Positions 7,452-15,453 of a stretch of 19,625 bases of DNA are shown here, piece after piece. Under the pieces are notes generated by a model, which was not told where the DNA came from, ran no database searches, and was given only the letters and a program-made list of their open reading frames with translations. The DNA comes from Chloroflexota bacterium (GTDB taxonomy: Bacteria; Chloroflexota; Anaerolineae; Aggregatilineales; Phototrophicaceae). The DNA lies in assembly GCA_010092805.1 (NCBI GenBank), contig JAADYY010000144.1, positions 1-19,625 of the forward strand, read 5' to 3'. Positions within the stretch are counted from its first letter, which is position 1. Each line of letters opens with the position of its first letter. The position numbers and the translations under genes are program-made.

Positions 7452-9088
7452 CACTTACGCCTCCGCCGCGCCCACACCGCGAATCCCACCACCAACACGA
7501 CGCCGGGCAGCATGATGATCGTCAGGAAGGCAATTGCATCAAGCGTTTGCGAGTCGACGAAGATCAGCGGCAGCGCGCTTGCGAACGCCTGCGGTGAAAT
7601 ATCCAGCCGATCTTGCAACCGACTCAGCCACGAGACGCCGTCCGTCCACAGAATCCCGTTACCCACCGGGCTGGCCACCTGACCGTTCGTTGCGAAATCG
7701 CTGTCGCCCACCAGCAAGATCCGTGCATCTGTTGTTTGATCCCACGCCCACACGACCGTCGTCAGCGGGCCGGGCAAATCCTCGCCCCCATCGAAGGCGA
7801 ACGCATTGGTATCGCCCAATGTCACCAGATCAGTTTCGCCGTAACTGAGCGGCGACGACATGATCACACGGCCATTGGCGATGTCCGGCGGCGCGCTGTC
7901 CAAATTGACATCGACCGCGCGCGCGACCCGGAACAACGTGGGCGTGCTTTCCGGGTCAAGCCGTGCCCCGATGTCCGTCGCCGCGAAGACGGCAGCGCTG
8001 ATCACATCCAACTCGGTTTGCGCACTCAGCCCCGGATCGACGACCACTGCATCCAGGCCGCGAATCCCGAAGTTTTCCCACAGATACGTGTTGAACGGAC
8101 TGTCTGCGCTCAGGAATGCAGCCTCGTTGAAGAGCGCATCCGCCATCAAATAGAGCGAGCCACCCTGCTGCAAGTAGCGGTCGATGACAGCGACCTCCGC
8201 GTCGCTGAACGCCGTGGTGGGGCGCGCGAAGATCACCACATCGGCGTTATCGGGGATGTCGCCGCCGGCCTGCGTGATTTGCGGCAAATTGAGCGTGAGT
8301 ACGCTGAAACCGCTTTCGCGCAAGCCGCTGCCCAGCCCAGAGATGCCGGCTTGGGTGACATCCAGCGGGTCGCGTTCGCCGTGCCCGGTGGCGAAATAGG
8401 CCGTCAGCGAGCCTCGGATCAACAGGCGCGAGATGGCCTGGGTCATGTCGCGCTCCTGATTTTCGTTGCGCGGCACCCGTGCCAGCGTGTTCAGATCGAC
8501 CGAGCCGTCCAGGTTGAGCAGCGAAATGAACACCTGCGCATCCTGAGCGACGCCGTAGCGCTGTGCCAGCGCTGGCTGCTCTTCGGGATCGATGTATTCA
8601 CGGGTGATCAGGCCGTCCGTTTCGACCTCGTACAACCGAAAATACTGATCATCGATTTCGCGTGCAGTCAGTGCGCTCGGTGAGTAGAACCCAGTGATCT
8701 GGATTGGCTCATCAACGCGCTGAAGCACCCGCAGGCTCTCCGGTGACAACGTGAAGCGCTGCGTCTCGGTGAGATCGAGCGTGACCGCGCCGCGCTCTAA
8801 CAGCAGGTACACCACCGCCACGATCCCGATCAGCAGCAGCGTCGAGAAGAACGCCAACGTGCTGTAACGCACCTGCCGCCCGGTGATGAAGCCGACGAAT
8901 TCGCGCGGGGTCATCACACCCCACAGCGCGATCCCGCCGATACCCACCGCCAACACAACCCCAATCAGCAGTGTGAGCGCGCCCTGCCAGATCAGCCCGA
9001 TGATCCCGATCAGCAGTGCCGCTGCGCCGACAAAACTGGCGACCTGCGCGACATGCTGCCGCGTGATGATGAATGCGTCTTGCTGCAT
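7451..9088 (-). CDS. gldG: GldG-like ABC-associated auxiliary protein
   Basis: The protein has 545 residues from ATG 9088, which overlaps the TGA of the permease gene (TGATG); GTG 9097 is an alternative. Three N-terminal hydrophobic segments lie before residue 100 (two near 20-60, one near 80-100). A TLDLTETQRFTLSPESLRVL motif then begins the extracytoplasmic ABC-type_uncharacterised/GldG domain, with YFATGHGER in its core and DADVVIFARP-like and LLVGDSDFATN elements further on. A last membrane helix and an RRRRK tail close the protein. GldG works with GldA (ATPase) and GldF (permease); in Bacteroidetes this trio affects gliding and secretion, but in Chloroflexota the substrate is unknown. 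The family is clear; the role is not. Confidence 0.88.
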   Translation of the reverse strand: MQQDAFIITRQHVAQVASFVGAAALLIGIIGLIWQGALTLLIGVVLAVGIGGIALWGVMTPREFVGFITGRQVRYSTLAFFSTLLLIGIVAVVYLLLERGAVTLDLTETQRFTLSPESLRVLQRVDEPIQITGFYSPSALTAREIDDQYFRLYEVETDGLITREYIDPEEQPALAQRYGVAQDAQVFISLLNLDGSVDLNTLARVPRNENQERDMTQAISRLLIRGSLTAYFATGHGERDPLDVTQAGISGLGSGLRESGFSVLTLNLPQITQAGGDIPDNADVVIFARPTTAFSDAEVAVIDRYLQQGGSLYLMADALFNEAAFLSADSPFNTYLWENFGIRGLDAVVVDPGLSAQTELDVISAAVFAATDIGARLDPESTPTLFRVARAVDVNLDSAPPDIANGRVIMSSPLSYGETDLVTLGDTNAFAFDGGEDLPGPLTTVVWAWDQTTDARILLVGDSDFATNGQVASPVGNGILWTDGVSWLSRLQDRLDISPQAFASALPLIFVDSQTLDAIAFLTIIMLPGVVLVVGFAVWARRRRK

Positions 9089-9810
9089 CAGCGCCACCTG
9101 TTGGACTCAACGACGTGAATGGTCACATACAGCATCACAATAATCACCCCGGCGAAGAAGGCAATATCCTCGCCGCGCACCAACCCCGCTGCAAACGAGG
9201 TTGAGAAGTTGCCTTGCAGCGACAGATTGCGGACGAAACGCGCCACCTCGATGTTCGCGATCAACAGGCCCGCTTGATCGCCGAGCCAGAGGATCAGCAG
9301 CGTGATCATGCTCAAAAACGACGCGACGATCTGGTTTTCGGTGAGCGCCGAAAAGAAAATGCCGATGGCGAGCATCGCGCCGCCATACAGCCAAATCCCG
9401 ATGTAGGCGCTGAAGGCATGACCAATATCGGTGGGTGTGATGCTGGCTAGAATGAATTGGTAGGTGAAGGTGAGCAGCAGAACTATTGTATAGTAGCTCC
9501 AAGCCCCCAAAAACTTACCAAACACGATCCCGCTTTCCTGCACCGGGGCCGTCAGCAGCAGCTCGAGCGTGCCTTCGCGCTTCTCTTCCGCAAACAGACG
9601 CATCGTGAGCAGCGGCGCGAAGAAGATGAGCATGAAGGACAAAACCGACGGGACGAGCGCCGGATTGGCGGGCCGGACGGTCATGCTCACCGTCAGCTCG
9701 CGGTTGAAGAGAATCCCCGTCAGCAGCAAAATCGCAAACGCGATCACGTAGGCGAACAACGACGTGAAGTATTGGCTCAGTTCGCGGCGTAGGACGATCC
9801 ATGTCCCCAT
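9088..9810 (-). CDS. gldF: ABC-2 type permease, GldF-like
   Basis: The protein has 240 residues from ATG 9810, with GGAGGGAG eight bases upstream inside the end of the ATPase gene. It has six predicted membrane segments. The cytosolic motif FAEEKREGTLELLLTAPV (about 73-90) between helices two and three is the hallmark of GldF/NosY-type ABC-2 permeases. The gene follows the ATPase gene by 3 bases and overlaps the gldG start. It should form the membrane channel with the ATPase encoded just upstream. Confidence 0.9.
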   Translation of the reverse strand: MGTWIVLRRELSQYFTSLFAYVIAFAILLLTGILFNRELTVSMTVRPANPALVPSVLSFMLIFFAPLLTMRLFAEEKREGTLELLLTAPVQESGIVFGKFLGAWSYYTIVLLLTFTYQFILASITPTDIGHAFSAYIGIWLYGGAMLAIGIFFSALTENQIVASFLSMITLLILWLGDQAGLLIANIEVARFVRNLSLQGNFSTSFAAGLVRGEDIAFFAGVIIVMLYVTIHVVESNRWR

Positions 9811-9813
9811 CGG

Positions 9814-10746
9814 TCAAACTCCCTCCGCCTGGCTATCCCGGCTGACGAGATTGAGGAAGATGTCTTCCAATGTGGACGCCACCGCGCGGATCTCCAGCAG
9901 CGAATAGCCCGCCGCCGAAACTTGCGCGAACACCGCGCCGCGAATGTCGGTGCCCGCCTGCGTGCTCACGTTGAAGCCTTCGCCCTGCACCTCGACGCTG
10001 ATCACACCGGGGATCGCGCTGAGCAGCGCCGCCGCTTGATCCGCCGACGCGCCGCCGATCACCACGTAAAGCTGGGTGCCCGGCTCCAACTGCTGACGCA
10101 GTTCACCCGGATCACCTTCGGCGACGATGTGCCCCTTGTTGATGATCAGCACGCGGTCGCAGACCTGTTCCGCTTCGGTGAGGATGTGCGTGCTGAACAG
10201 CACCGCATGCTTCCGGCCCAGTTCGCGCACGCTCTCGCGCACCTCGATGACCTGCTGCGGATCGATGCCAATCGTCGGCTCGTCGAGGATGACCACCTCC
10301 GGCTCATGAACCAGCGCCTGCGCCAACCCCAGCCGCTGCCGCATCCCTTTGGAGAGCTGACGAATGAGTGTGTCGCGGCGGTCATACAGATCAACGCGCT
10401 TGAGCACAGCCTCGACATGCCCCGCTGGTCTGCGGATGCCGCGCAGCCGTGCCCAAAACGCGATATAGCCCCGCACCGTCATGTCCGGGTAAATGGGAAT
10501 GCGCTCCGGCATGTAGCCAATGGCGCGGCGCGCGGCCATCGAGTCCTCGATGATGTCATGGCCGACGACACGCGCCGTGCCTTCGCTTGGCGGCATAAAC
10601 CCGGTGAGCATCCGCATGGTGGTGGTTTTACCTGCGCCGTTCGGCCCCAGCAACCCGACGATCTCGCCCGGCTGTACGCTGAAACTCACATGATCAACGG
10701 CGACGAGTTTGCCGTAGCGTTTTGTCAAACCTTCCGCTTCGATCAT
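9814..10746 (-). CDS. gldA: ABC transporter ATP-binding protein, GldA-like
   Basis: The protein has 310 residues from ATG 10746. Walker A is GPNGAGKT (34-41). The Q-loop position reads YMPER, as is common in the CcmA/GldA group. The signature is LSKGMRQ (131-137), Walker B is VVILDEP (151-157) and the H-loop histidine is 187 (FSTH). About 80 residues after the ATPase core form a C-terminal accessory domain. It powers the GldF/GldG complex encoded downstream. The start has only a weak Shine-Dalgarno (GAGAG, 12-13 bases upstream). A good promoter lies 49-77 bases upstream. Confidence 0.93.
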   Translation of the reverse strand: MIEAEGLTKRYGKLVAVDHVSFSVQPGEIVGLLGPNGAGKTTTMRMLTGFMPPSEGTARVVGHDIIEDSMAARRAIGYMPERIPIYPDMTVRGYIAFWARLRGIRRPAGHVEAVLKRVDLYDRRDTLIRQLSKGMRQRLGLAQALVHEPEVVILDEPTIGIDPQQVIEVRESVRELGRKHAVLFSTHILTEAEQVCDRVLIINKGHIVAEGDPGELRQQLEPGTQLYVVIGGASADQAAALLSAIPGVISVEVQGEGFNVSTQAGTDIRGAVFAQVSAAGYSLLEIRAVASTLEDIFLNLVSRDSQAEGV

Positions 10747-10794
10747 CGAAAATGTCTCTCAACCTCATGATCCCTGAGCGGCACGATATGATCG

Positions 10795-10823
10795 ATACTA
10801 GTGCGTGTGTGAGTCCACGTCAA
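10795..10823 (-). promoter_or_regulatory. Candidate promoter of the gldAFG-DUF4340 operon
   Basis: On the minus strand, TTGACG (10823-10818, 5 of 6) and TAGTAT (10800-10795, 4 of 6) are separated by the ideal 17 bases. Transcription would start near 10788, giving a leader of about 40 bases before gldA. Confidence 0.65.
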
Positions 10824-10948
10824 GTAACCATAAATGTCCCTGTACAATCGCTGCACAGAACCGTGACACCTGTCATGAATCAAGCATGGGCTGTTCTTGA
10901 CGAGCGGCTTCATATTGTGAAAAAATATACAAATGATCAGCGGCAGGT

Positions 10949-10964
10949 TGTGATATTTGTCACT
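10949..10964 (+). promoter_or_regulatory. CRP/FNR-like operator upstream of the OsmC gene
   Basis: TGTGATATTTGTCACT matches the CRP-type consensus TGTGA-N6-TCACA at 9 of 10 fixed positions. Its centre (10956.5) is about 42 bases before the start expected from the TATAGT -10, the position typical of class II activation. No regulator gene is in the window; binding is inferred. Confidence 0.5.
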
Positions 10965-10986
10965 AAGGCGCACACGTTACTGGGAT

Positions 10987-10992
10987 TATAGT
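10987..10992 (+). promoter_or_regulatory. Candidate -10 element for the OsmC-family gene
   Basis: TATAGT is 5 of 6 to consensus. No acceptable -35 sits 16-19 bases upstream (10964-10970 is not -35-like), which fits an activator-dependent promoter with the CRP/FNR-like site in place of the -35. The transcription start would be near 10998. Confidence 0.45.
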
Positions 10993-11077
10993 ATAAGCAT
11001 ATATTCATTTTTTCACAGCACAATCTCACGGCTCATGCTTGGAGCGGTGAGCATGCAACTGTAAGGAGCAGGCATCA

Positions 11078-11503
11078 ATGGGCAAGATCACGACGGTCTA
11101 CAAAGGTGACATGCTGTTCGAGACGACAATGGGCAGCCACACCCTGCTGGTCGATGTGCCGGAGAGTATGGGCGGCAGCGACCGGGGGCCAACGCCACCC
11201 GAGGTCTTCATCGCCTCGCTGGGGACGTGTGTGGGCGCGCTGGTCGCCAATTACTGCAACAAGACGGGAAACATCAGTACAGAAGCCATGACCATCGATG
11301 TGACCTATGACAAAGCCGCCGAACCGACGCGGCTGGTGAACATCAAAGTCAAAGTCAATCTGCCGCACGCGCTGTGCGAAACGCGCGAAGCGGCTATCAA
11401 GCGGGTGGCCGAACATTGCCCGGTGCATGAGACCATGCTGACGCTGGACGCCATCGAATTCGATGTGCTGGACAAAGCGGCGCTGGAGGAAACTGCCCCA
11501 TAA
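11078..11503 (+). CDS. OsmC/Ohr/YhfA-family protein
   Basis: The protein has 141 residues from ATG 11078, with AAGGAG nine bases upstream. It has the OsmC fold: N-terminal strands, then the first conserved cysteine in PPEVFIASLGTC (C51) at the start of the central helix, and the second in AEHCPVHETM (C114). The GPTPPE loop before the helix and the CPVHETM form fit the YhfA-like subgroup better than classical Ohr. In the family, the paired cysteines reduce organic hydroperoxides in the cytosol, usually with lipoyl or thiol partners. It stands alone between a divergent control region and a strong terminator. Activity on peroxides is inferred from the two cysteines. Confidence 0.9.
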   Translation: MGKITTVYKGDMLFETTMGSHTLLVDVPESMGGSDRGPTPPEVFIASLGTCVGALVANYCNKTGNISTEAMTIDVTYDKAAEPTRLVNIKVKVNLPHALCETREAAIKRVAEHCPVHETMLTLDAIEFDVLDKAALEETAP

Positions 11504-11525
11504 ACCCAGATCACAGATGATCATT

Positions 11526-11564
11526 AGGCTGGGTGCGGTGGCTGACGACGCACCCAGCTTGTTT
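11526..11564 (+). terminator. Intrinsic terminator after the OsmC-family gene
   Basis: A perfect 10-bp stem (GCTGGGTGCG 11528-11537 with CGCACCCAGC 11549-11558), extendable by a G-U and an A-T pair, has an 11-base loop and is followed by TTGTTT. It starts about 25 bases after the stop codon. Confidence 0.8.
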
Positions 11565-11644
11565 CACGCGCCGCTTCACCAGCCATCTATGTGATCTCAC
11601 AGCCGCACAGCGTCATCCAGCGGTACAATGATGGCATAACGAAA

Positions 11645-14068
11645 ATGGCGAACAGCATGAGCGCGATCCAACCGTCCACCAACCCGATCACCGAAGCGGG
11701 CAGCCGCACGCTCACCGCAATTGACACACAGGAACTGCCGATTTGGATGCGCCGGGCGCGGCGCGGCATCGATTGGGGTGTGCTGATTGTCATCGCCTTC
11801 AGCGTGATCGCGGCGTGGCCGTTCATGCTGCAACCGGGGTTGCCACGCACCAACGCCAGCGAGAATTACGTCTTTCGGGCAGAAGACTATGCCACCGCGC
11901 TGCGTGAGGGGGTGTGGTATCCGCGCTGGTCGCCGAACGTGATGGGCGGCTACGGCGCTCCAATCCCGCACTTCACGCCCCCTGGTGCGGGCTATTTTCC
12001 GGCGCTCATCCAGATCTTTTTCACGGATAACGCGGTCGCGGCGGTGCGCGCGGTGTACATCATCGCGTTTATGCTGGCAGGGCCAACGGTTTACGCGCTG
12101 GTGCTGCGGCGCGCTGGCGCATCGGCGGGGGTGCTGGCGGCGCTGCTGTATGTCTACAGCCCTTACGTCGGGCTGACCGCACCGCATCTCCTCGGCGATG
12201 TGCCCGGCGTGATGAGTCTGGCGCTGCTGCCCGTGCTGTTGTGGAGCGTGGATCGGCTGATCGGTTCGAATCACCCGCCCGATCTGCTGTATGTGGCGTT
12301 GGCGACCGCCGCCCTGATTCTGACTCACAGCCTCGCCGCCGCTGTGAGCATCGCGCTGGCGGTGATCTTCGTGCTGTGGCATGTCCTTGTCTGTAACCGT
12401 CATGCACCCTGGCGATCCGTTGTCGGCGGCCTGCTTCTCGGCTTCGGCCTCGCGGCGACTTTCTGGCTCCCGCTGCTGGCGGATCTCAACACGGTCACAT
12501 TCCACTATCGAGATGGTGTGATCCAGCCCATGCTGACTTTGGGTGGCCTGTTTGCACCTGTCCAACCCGTTGACCCCGCCGCCTTAGTGCCAGTGCCCCA
12601 GTTGACGCTCGGCCTGGTCAACGCTGGCTTCGCCCTGAGCGGGGCCGCAGCCTTGATCCACAGGCGGCAGCAGCGGCGTCTGGGGCGGTCGGCGGCATGG
12701 CAAGCGCTGATGCTGGTGATCGGCGTGGCGCTGATTGTGATTTCGTTGGCACTGCCAACGCAGCATTGGCTGCTCGGCGCGCTGACATTGTGCTGTGCCA
12801 TCGGCGGCAGCGCGGCCTTGCGCTGGCGTGATCTGCTGCCGGAACGGGTGCGGCATCTGCTGCTGCCCGTTGCCGTGATCGTGCTGCTGGTGACGGCGGC
12901 ACCCATCTGGCTGGCACGCGATTGGCAGGAAGCGTTCGGCGCTGTCAAGCCCGCCGATCAGGTGCGGTACGAGCTGAATGGGTTCGGGACAGCAGTGCTG
13001 CCGCCCGACGCGCCGCTGCCGCTGACCATCGCCCCAACGCTCGAACTCGACCCCGCGCTCTACAACAGCATCGGATCGCCGCGCGATGTCAACAAGATCG
13101 CGGCGGTCAGCGGCCCGGTCGCCAGCTTCGAGCCGTTGGCGCACGGCACGCACGCGGATAGTTTCTTTCTGCGTGCCACCGGCCCGGTGACGGTGTCGAT
13201 GCTCACCGCCTATTTTCCGGGCTGGCGCGCGGTTTTGAACGACGTTGATGTCCCCATCGCCCCTGACGCACAGACCGGCTTGATCAACATTGACCTCGCG
13301 CGCTGCATCAGCCGGGAAGCCCTGAACATCACCTCCTGCTTGAATGGGGATGTGCAGGTCTTTCTGGATACAACGCCGCTGCGCCTGTTGGCCTGGGCGA
13401 GTGTGTGGACATCGCTGGCGCTGCTCGCTGTGATCACGGTGCGGCGCTTCCGTAACCTGGTGCCCCGCTTCGACGAGCCGCCGCTGCTGCCACCCGACGA
13501 GACGCGCCTGCTGGCGACGTTGTGCGTTGGGGTCATCGCGGCGGTGCTGCTGATCGCACCCGCGAACACACCGATCTCACTGCGGGCAAGCCCGTACTAT
13601 CAACTTGAGGATGCTCAACCGCTGTTGACGCGCGCCAACGAAGGATCGATCATGCGCCGCGACCTGGAAACGCTGGCCTATCGCCTCGCTGCGACCGAGT
13701 ATCGCGTCGGGGAAACGGTCCCGCTGACGCTGTACTGGCACACGCTCAACCCAAACCTGCCGGCGAACTATCGCACATCGGCGTTTCTGCTCAACCTATC
13801 CGGCGGTGCCAACAGCCCCGCCACACCGCTTAGTCATCTCGGTGGGTATCCCACGCGGCGCTGGCCGACAGATCGGTATGCGCAGAATACTTTCCATGTG
13901 TCGCTGGCTGGGGTGGCACCGGGCGAATACAGCCTCGCCGTCGAAGTCTACGACTGCGAATCAGCCTGCCGCGCCAGCGACCGCCTCGCCTTCTTTGATC
14001 CCGCCACCCGCGAGTCGCTGGGGCGACGCCTGGTGCTACCCTTCGTCATCATCACCGTCACACCTTGA
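11645..14068 (+). CDS. Large polytopic membrane protein with PTPS-related (PF10131-like) region
   Basis: With ATG 11645 the protein has 807 residues; the frame is open back to GTG 11591 and also has an ATG at 11657, and none has a good Shine-Dalgarno. After a polar tail, a first helix (about 44-62) leads to an outside loop with YPRWSPNVMGGYGAPIPHF, the signature of '6-pyruvoyl-tetrahydropterin synthase-related' membrane proteins, which resemble GT-C glycosyltransferases. About ten helices follow. A large outside domain includes AYFPGWRAVLNDVDV, like YfhO-type proteins. Two more helices (about 580-600 and 620-645) precede a C-terminal beta-sandwich-like domain (about 665-800). It may handle lipid-linked sugars at the membrane, but no substrate or activity can be read. 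It starts after the OsmC terminator. Confidence 0.75.
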   Translation: MANSMSAIQPSTNPITEAGSRTLTAIDTQELPIWMRRARRGIDWGVLIVIAFSVIAAWPFMLQPGLPRTNASENYVFRAEDYATALREGVWYPRWSPNVMGGYGAPIPHFTPPGAGYFPALIQIFFTDNAVAAVRAVYIIAFMLAGPTVYALVLRRAGASAGVLAALLYVYSPYVGLTAPHLLGDVPGVMSLALLPVLLWSVDRLIGSNHPPDLLYVALATAALILTHSLAAAVSIALAVIFVLWHVLVCNRHAPWRSVVGGLLLGFGLAATFWLPLLADLNTVTFHYRDGVIQPMLTLGGLFAPVQPVDPAALVPVPQLTLGLVNAGFALSGAAALIHRRQQRRLGRSAAWQALMLVIGVALIVISLALPTQHWLLGALTLCCAIGGSAALRWRDLLPERVRHLLLPVAVIVLLVTAAPIWLARDWQEAFGAVKPADQVRYELNGFGTAVLPPDAPLPLTIAPTLELDPALYNSIGSPRDVNKIAAVSGPVASFEPLAHGTHADSFFLRATGPVTVSMLTAYFPGWRAVLNDVDVPIAPDAQTGLINIDLARCISREALNITSCLNGDVQVFLDTTPLRLLAWASVWTSLALLAVITVRRFRNLVPRFDEPPLLPPDETRLLATLCVGVIAAVLLIAPANTPISLRASPYYQLEDAQPLLTRANEGSIMRRDLETLAYRLAATEYRVGETVPLTLYWHTLNPNLPANYRTSAFLLNLSGGANSPATPLSHLGGYPTRRWPTDRYAQNTFHVSLAGVAPGEYSLAVEVYDCESACRASDRLAFFDPATRESLGRRLVLPFVIITVTP

Positions 14069-14091
14069 TCAACAGCGACGCGATCAGCCGC

Positions 14092-14119
14092 TTGTATTTT
14101 GCCGGGACGGCAGTACAAT
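14092..14119 (+). promoter_or_regulatory. Candidate promoter for the TPR-UroD-RsmD gene group
   Basis: TTGTAT (14092-14097) and TACAAT (14114-14119) are separated by 16 bases. The -10 is 5 of 6 and the -35 is 3-4 of 6. The start would be near 14126, giving about 30 bases of leader before ATG 14155. Confidence 0.5.
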
Positions 14120-14154
14120 AGGCCAATAATTGCACTCTAGGATTGGGTTTCGTA

Positions 14155-14469
14155 ATGTCACAGAACGGTATCGGCGATCAACTCGGTCAGGCTTGGGCCT
14201 ATCACCGCGCCGGGCAGCAGGATGAGGCTGCCCAGGCTTTCCAGCAAATTCTCAATACCAACGCCAATCACATCGATGCCCTGTTTGGGCTGGGGTTGGC
14301 GCAGCGGGGCAGCCAGCAACCCGATGCCGCGCTGGAGACATTTCAGCGCTGCCTGACCCTGGTGAACCAGGCGCTGGAAGCGGAGCCGGGGTCGGATCGC
14401 TACGAGATTTTGCAGCGGATGCTGGAGCAGCGCATAGCCGAAATTAAGAGTGCCGCGCCCGGATCATGA
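14155..14469 (+). CDS. Small tetratricopeptide-repeat protein
   Basis: The protein has 104 residues from ATG 14155; an in-frame TTG at 14143 would add four. AGGA lies about 12 bases upstream, a weak match. Two TPR units are visible at about 7-37 (LGQAWAYHRAGQQDEAAQAF) and 41-75 (DALFGLGLAQRGSQQPDAALETF), then a capping helix. TPR units make helical scaffolds for protein binding; the partner is unknown. There is no signal peptide or membrane segment. Its stop overlaps the start of the UroD-family gene (ATGA), so the two are co-translated. Confidence 0.8.
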   Translation: MSQNGIGDQLGQAWAYHRAGQQDEAAQAFQQILNTNANHIDALFGLGLAQRGSQQPDAALETFQRCLTLVNQALEAEPGSDRYEILQRMLEQRIAEIKSAAPGS

Positions 14470-15449
14470 ACCGCCGCGAGCGCCTGGAGCGAACCATCGC
14501 GGGCGAACCGACGGATCGCGCCCCGGTTGCGCTCTGGCGGCACTGGCCCGGCGATGACCAACGCGCCGCTGATCTGGCGCGGGCGACGGTCGATTTCCAG
14601 AAAGCTTACGATTGGGATTTCGCCAAGGTCACGCCGTCCAGCAGTTTCTGCCTGACCGATTACGGCGCGCAAGATCGTTGGGAAGGCTCGCTCGAAGGCA
14701 CGCGCGTTTACACCAAACACGTCGTCGAACGCTCGCTAGACTGGACGACGCTGCGCACGCTCGACCCGCTGCGCGGTGGGTTAGGCCGCCAACTGGAAAG
14801 CGTGCGCTTGATCTGCGCCGAGCTTGGCGAGGATGTCCCCGTTATCCAAACGATCTTCAGCCCGCTGGCGCAGGCCAAGAACCTGGCAGGCGACGAGCGG
14901 CTGATCCAGCACATCCGCACCTACCCGGATCGGGTGCACACCGGGCTGAGCATCATCGCCGAAAGCATCATGCGTTTCATCGACGCGCTCAAGCGGCTGC
15001 CGATTGCGGGGATCTTTTACGCGATCCAGCACGCCAGTTATGCCGTCCTCGCTGAAGACGAGTACCGCAACTTCGGCCTGCCTTACGACCGGCGAATTCT
15101 GGAGGCGCTGCCGTCGAAGTGGTGGTTCAACATGGTGCATTTGCACGGCCATCTGCCCATGCTCAAACTCGCCAGCCAGTACACCGCCCAGGCCATCAAC
15201 TGGCACGACCGCGATACAGAACCGTCGCTGGCGGAAGGCAAGCTGATGTTCAGCGGCGCGTTGTGCGGCGGCCTCTCACGCTGGGAGCATGTTCACAACG
15301 GCACCCCGACCGCCGTGCGCGAAGCGGCCCGCGATGCCTTGCAAACGCTGGATCACCGCCGCTTGATTTTATCGACGGGCTGCGTGGCGATGATCACCTC
15401 GCCGCTGTCGAATCTACGCGCCGTCCGCGCCGCTGTCGAGCAGAGCTAA
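14466..15449 (+). CDS. Uroporphyrinogen decarboxylase-family protein (HemE paralogue)
   Basis: The protein has 327 residues from ATG 14466, overlapping the TPR gene stop by 4 bases. The UroD barrel is visible from the opening RERLERTIAGEPTDRAPVAL, the WDFAKVTPSSSF strand (50-61), the NMVHLHG strand (about 221-227), INWHDRD, and the closing LSTGCVAMITSPLSNLRAV. Authentic HemE has a PVWxMRQAGR motif for binding the tetrapyrrole; here the equivalent place reads APVALWRHWPGDD, so it is probably not the heme enzyme. Related family members are corrinoid or thiol methyltransferases and degradative enzymes. The substrate is unknown. Co-translation with a TPR protein and a 4-base gap to rsmD suggest one transcript. 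Confidence 0.85.
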   Translation: MNRRERLERTIAGEPTDRAPVALWRHWPGDDQRAADLARATVDFQKAYDWDFAKVTPSSSFCLTDYGAQDRWEGSLEGTRVYTKHVVERSLDWTTLRTLDPLRGGLGRQLESVRLICAELGEDVPVIQTIFSPLAQAKNLAGDERLIQHIRTYPDRVHTGLSIIAESIMRFIDALKRLPIAGIFYAIQHASYAVLAEDEYRNFGLPYDRRILEALPSKWWFNMVHLHGHLPMLKLASQYTAQAINWHDRDTEPSLAEGKLMFSGALCGGLSRWEHVHNGTPTAVREAARDALQTLDHRRLILSTGCVAMITSPLSNLRAVRAAVEQS

Positions 15450-15453
15450 CAAT

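Larger units (their letters stand above)
10747..11077. other. AT-rich divergent intergenic region between gldA and the OsmC-family gene
   Basis: This 331-base gap is clearly richer in A/T than its surroundings. It holds the gldA-side promoter (10795-10823), a CRP/FNR-like palindrome (10949-10964) and a candidate -10 for the OsmC gene. It also holds an imperfect second copy, CGTGACACCTGTCATG (10862-10877), containing the exact inverted repeat TGACA-CC-TGTCA. A CATGCT/AGCATG inverted repeat (11034-11055) lies just before the OsmC ribosome-binding site. I see no convincing gene in it. Confidence 0.6.

Noticed and set aside
7613..8683. A 356-codon plus-strand frame
   Set aside because: It lies fully antisense to gldG and has the Arg/Gln/His-rich composition of a shadow frame.
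10743..10973. A 76-codon minus-strand frame in the gldA-osmC gap
   Set aside because: It has no Shine-Dalgarno or family resemblance and covers the predicted promoter and operator sites; it overlaps the gldA start.
11624..11629. TACAAT as a -10 for the PTPS-related membrane protein gene
   Set aside because: No acceptable -35 lies 15-19 bases upstream and the start codon itself is uncertain.
11597..12565. A 322-codon minus-strand frame
   Set aside because: It is antisense to the PTPS-related membrane protein and shows no domain or hydrophobic pattern.
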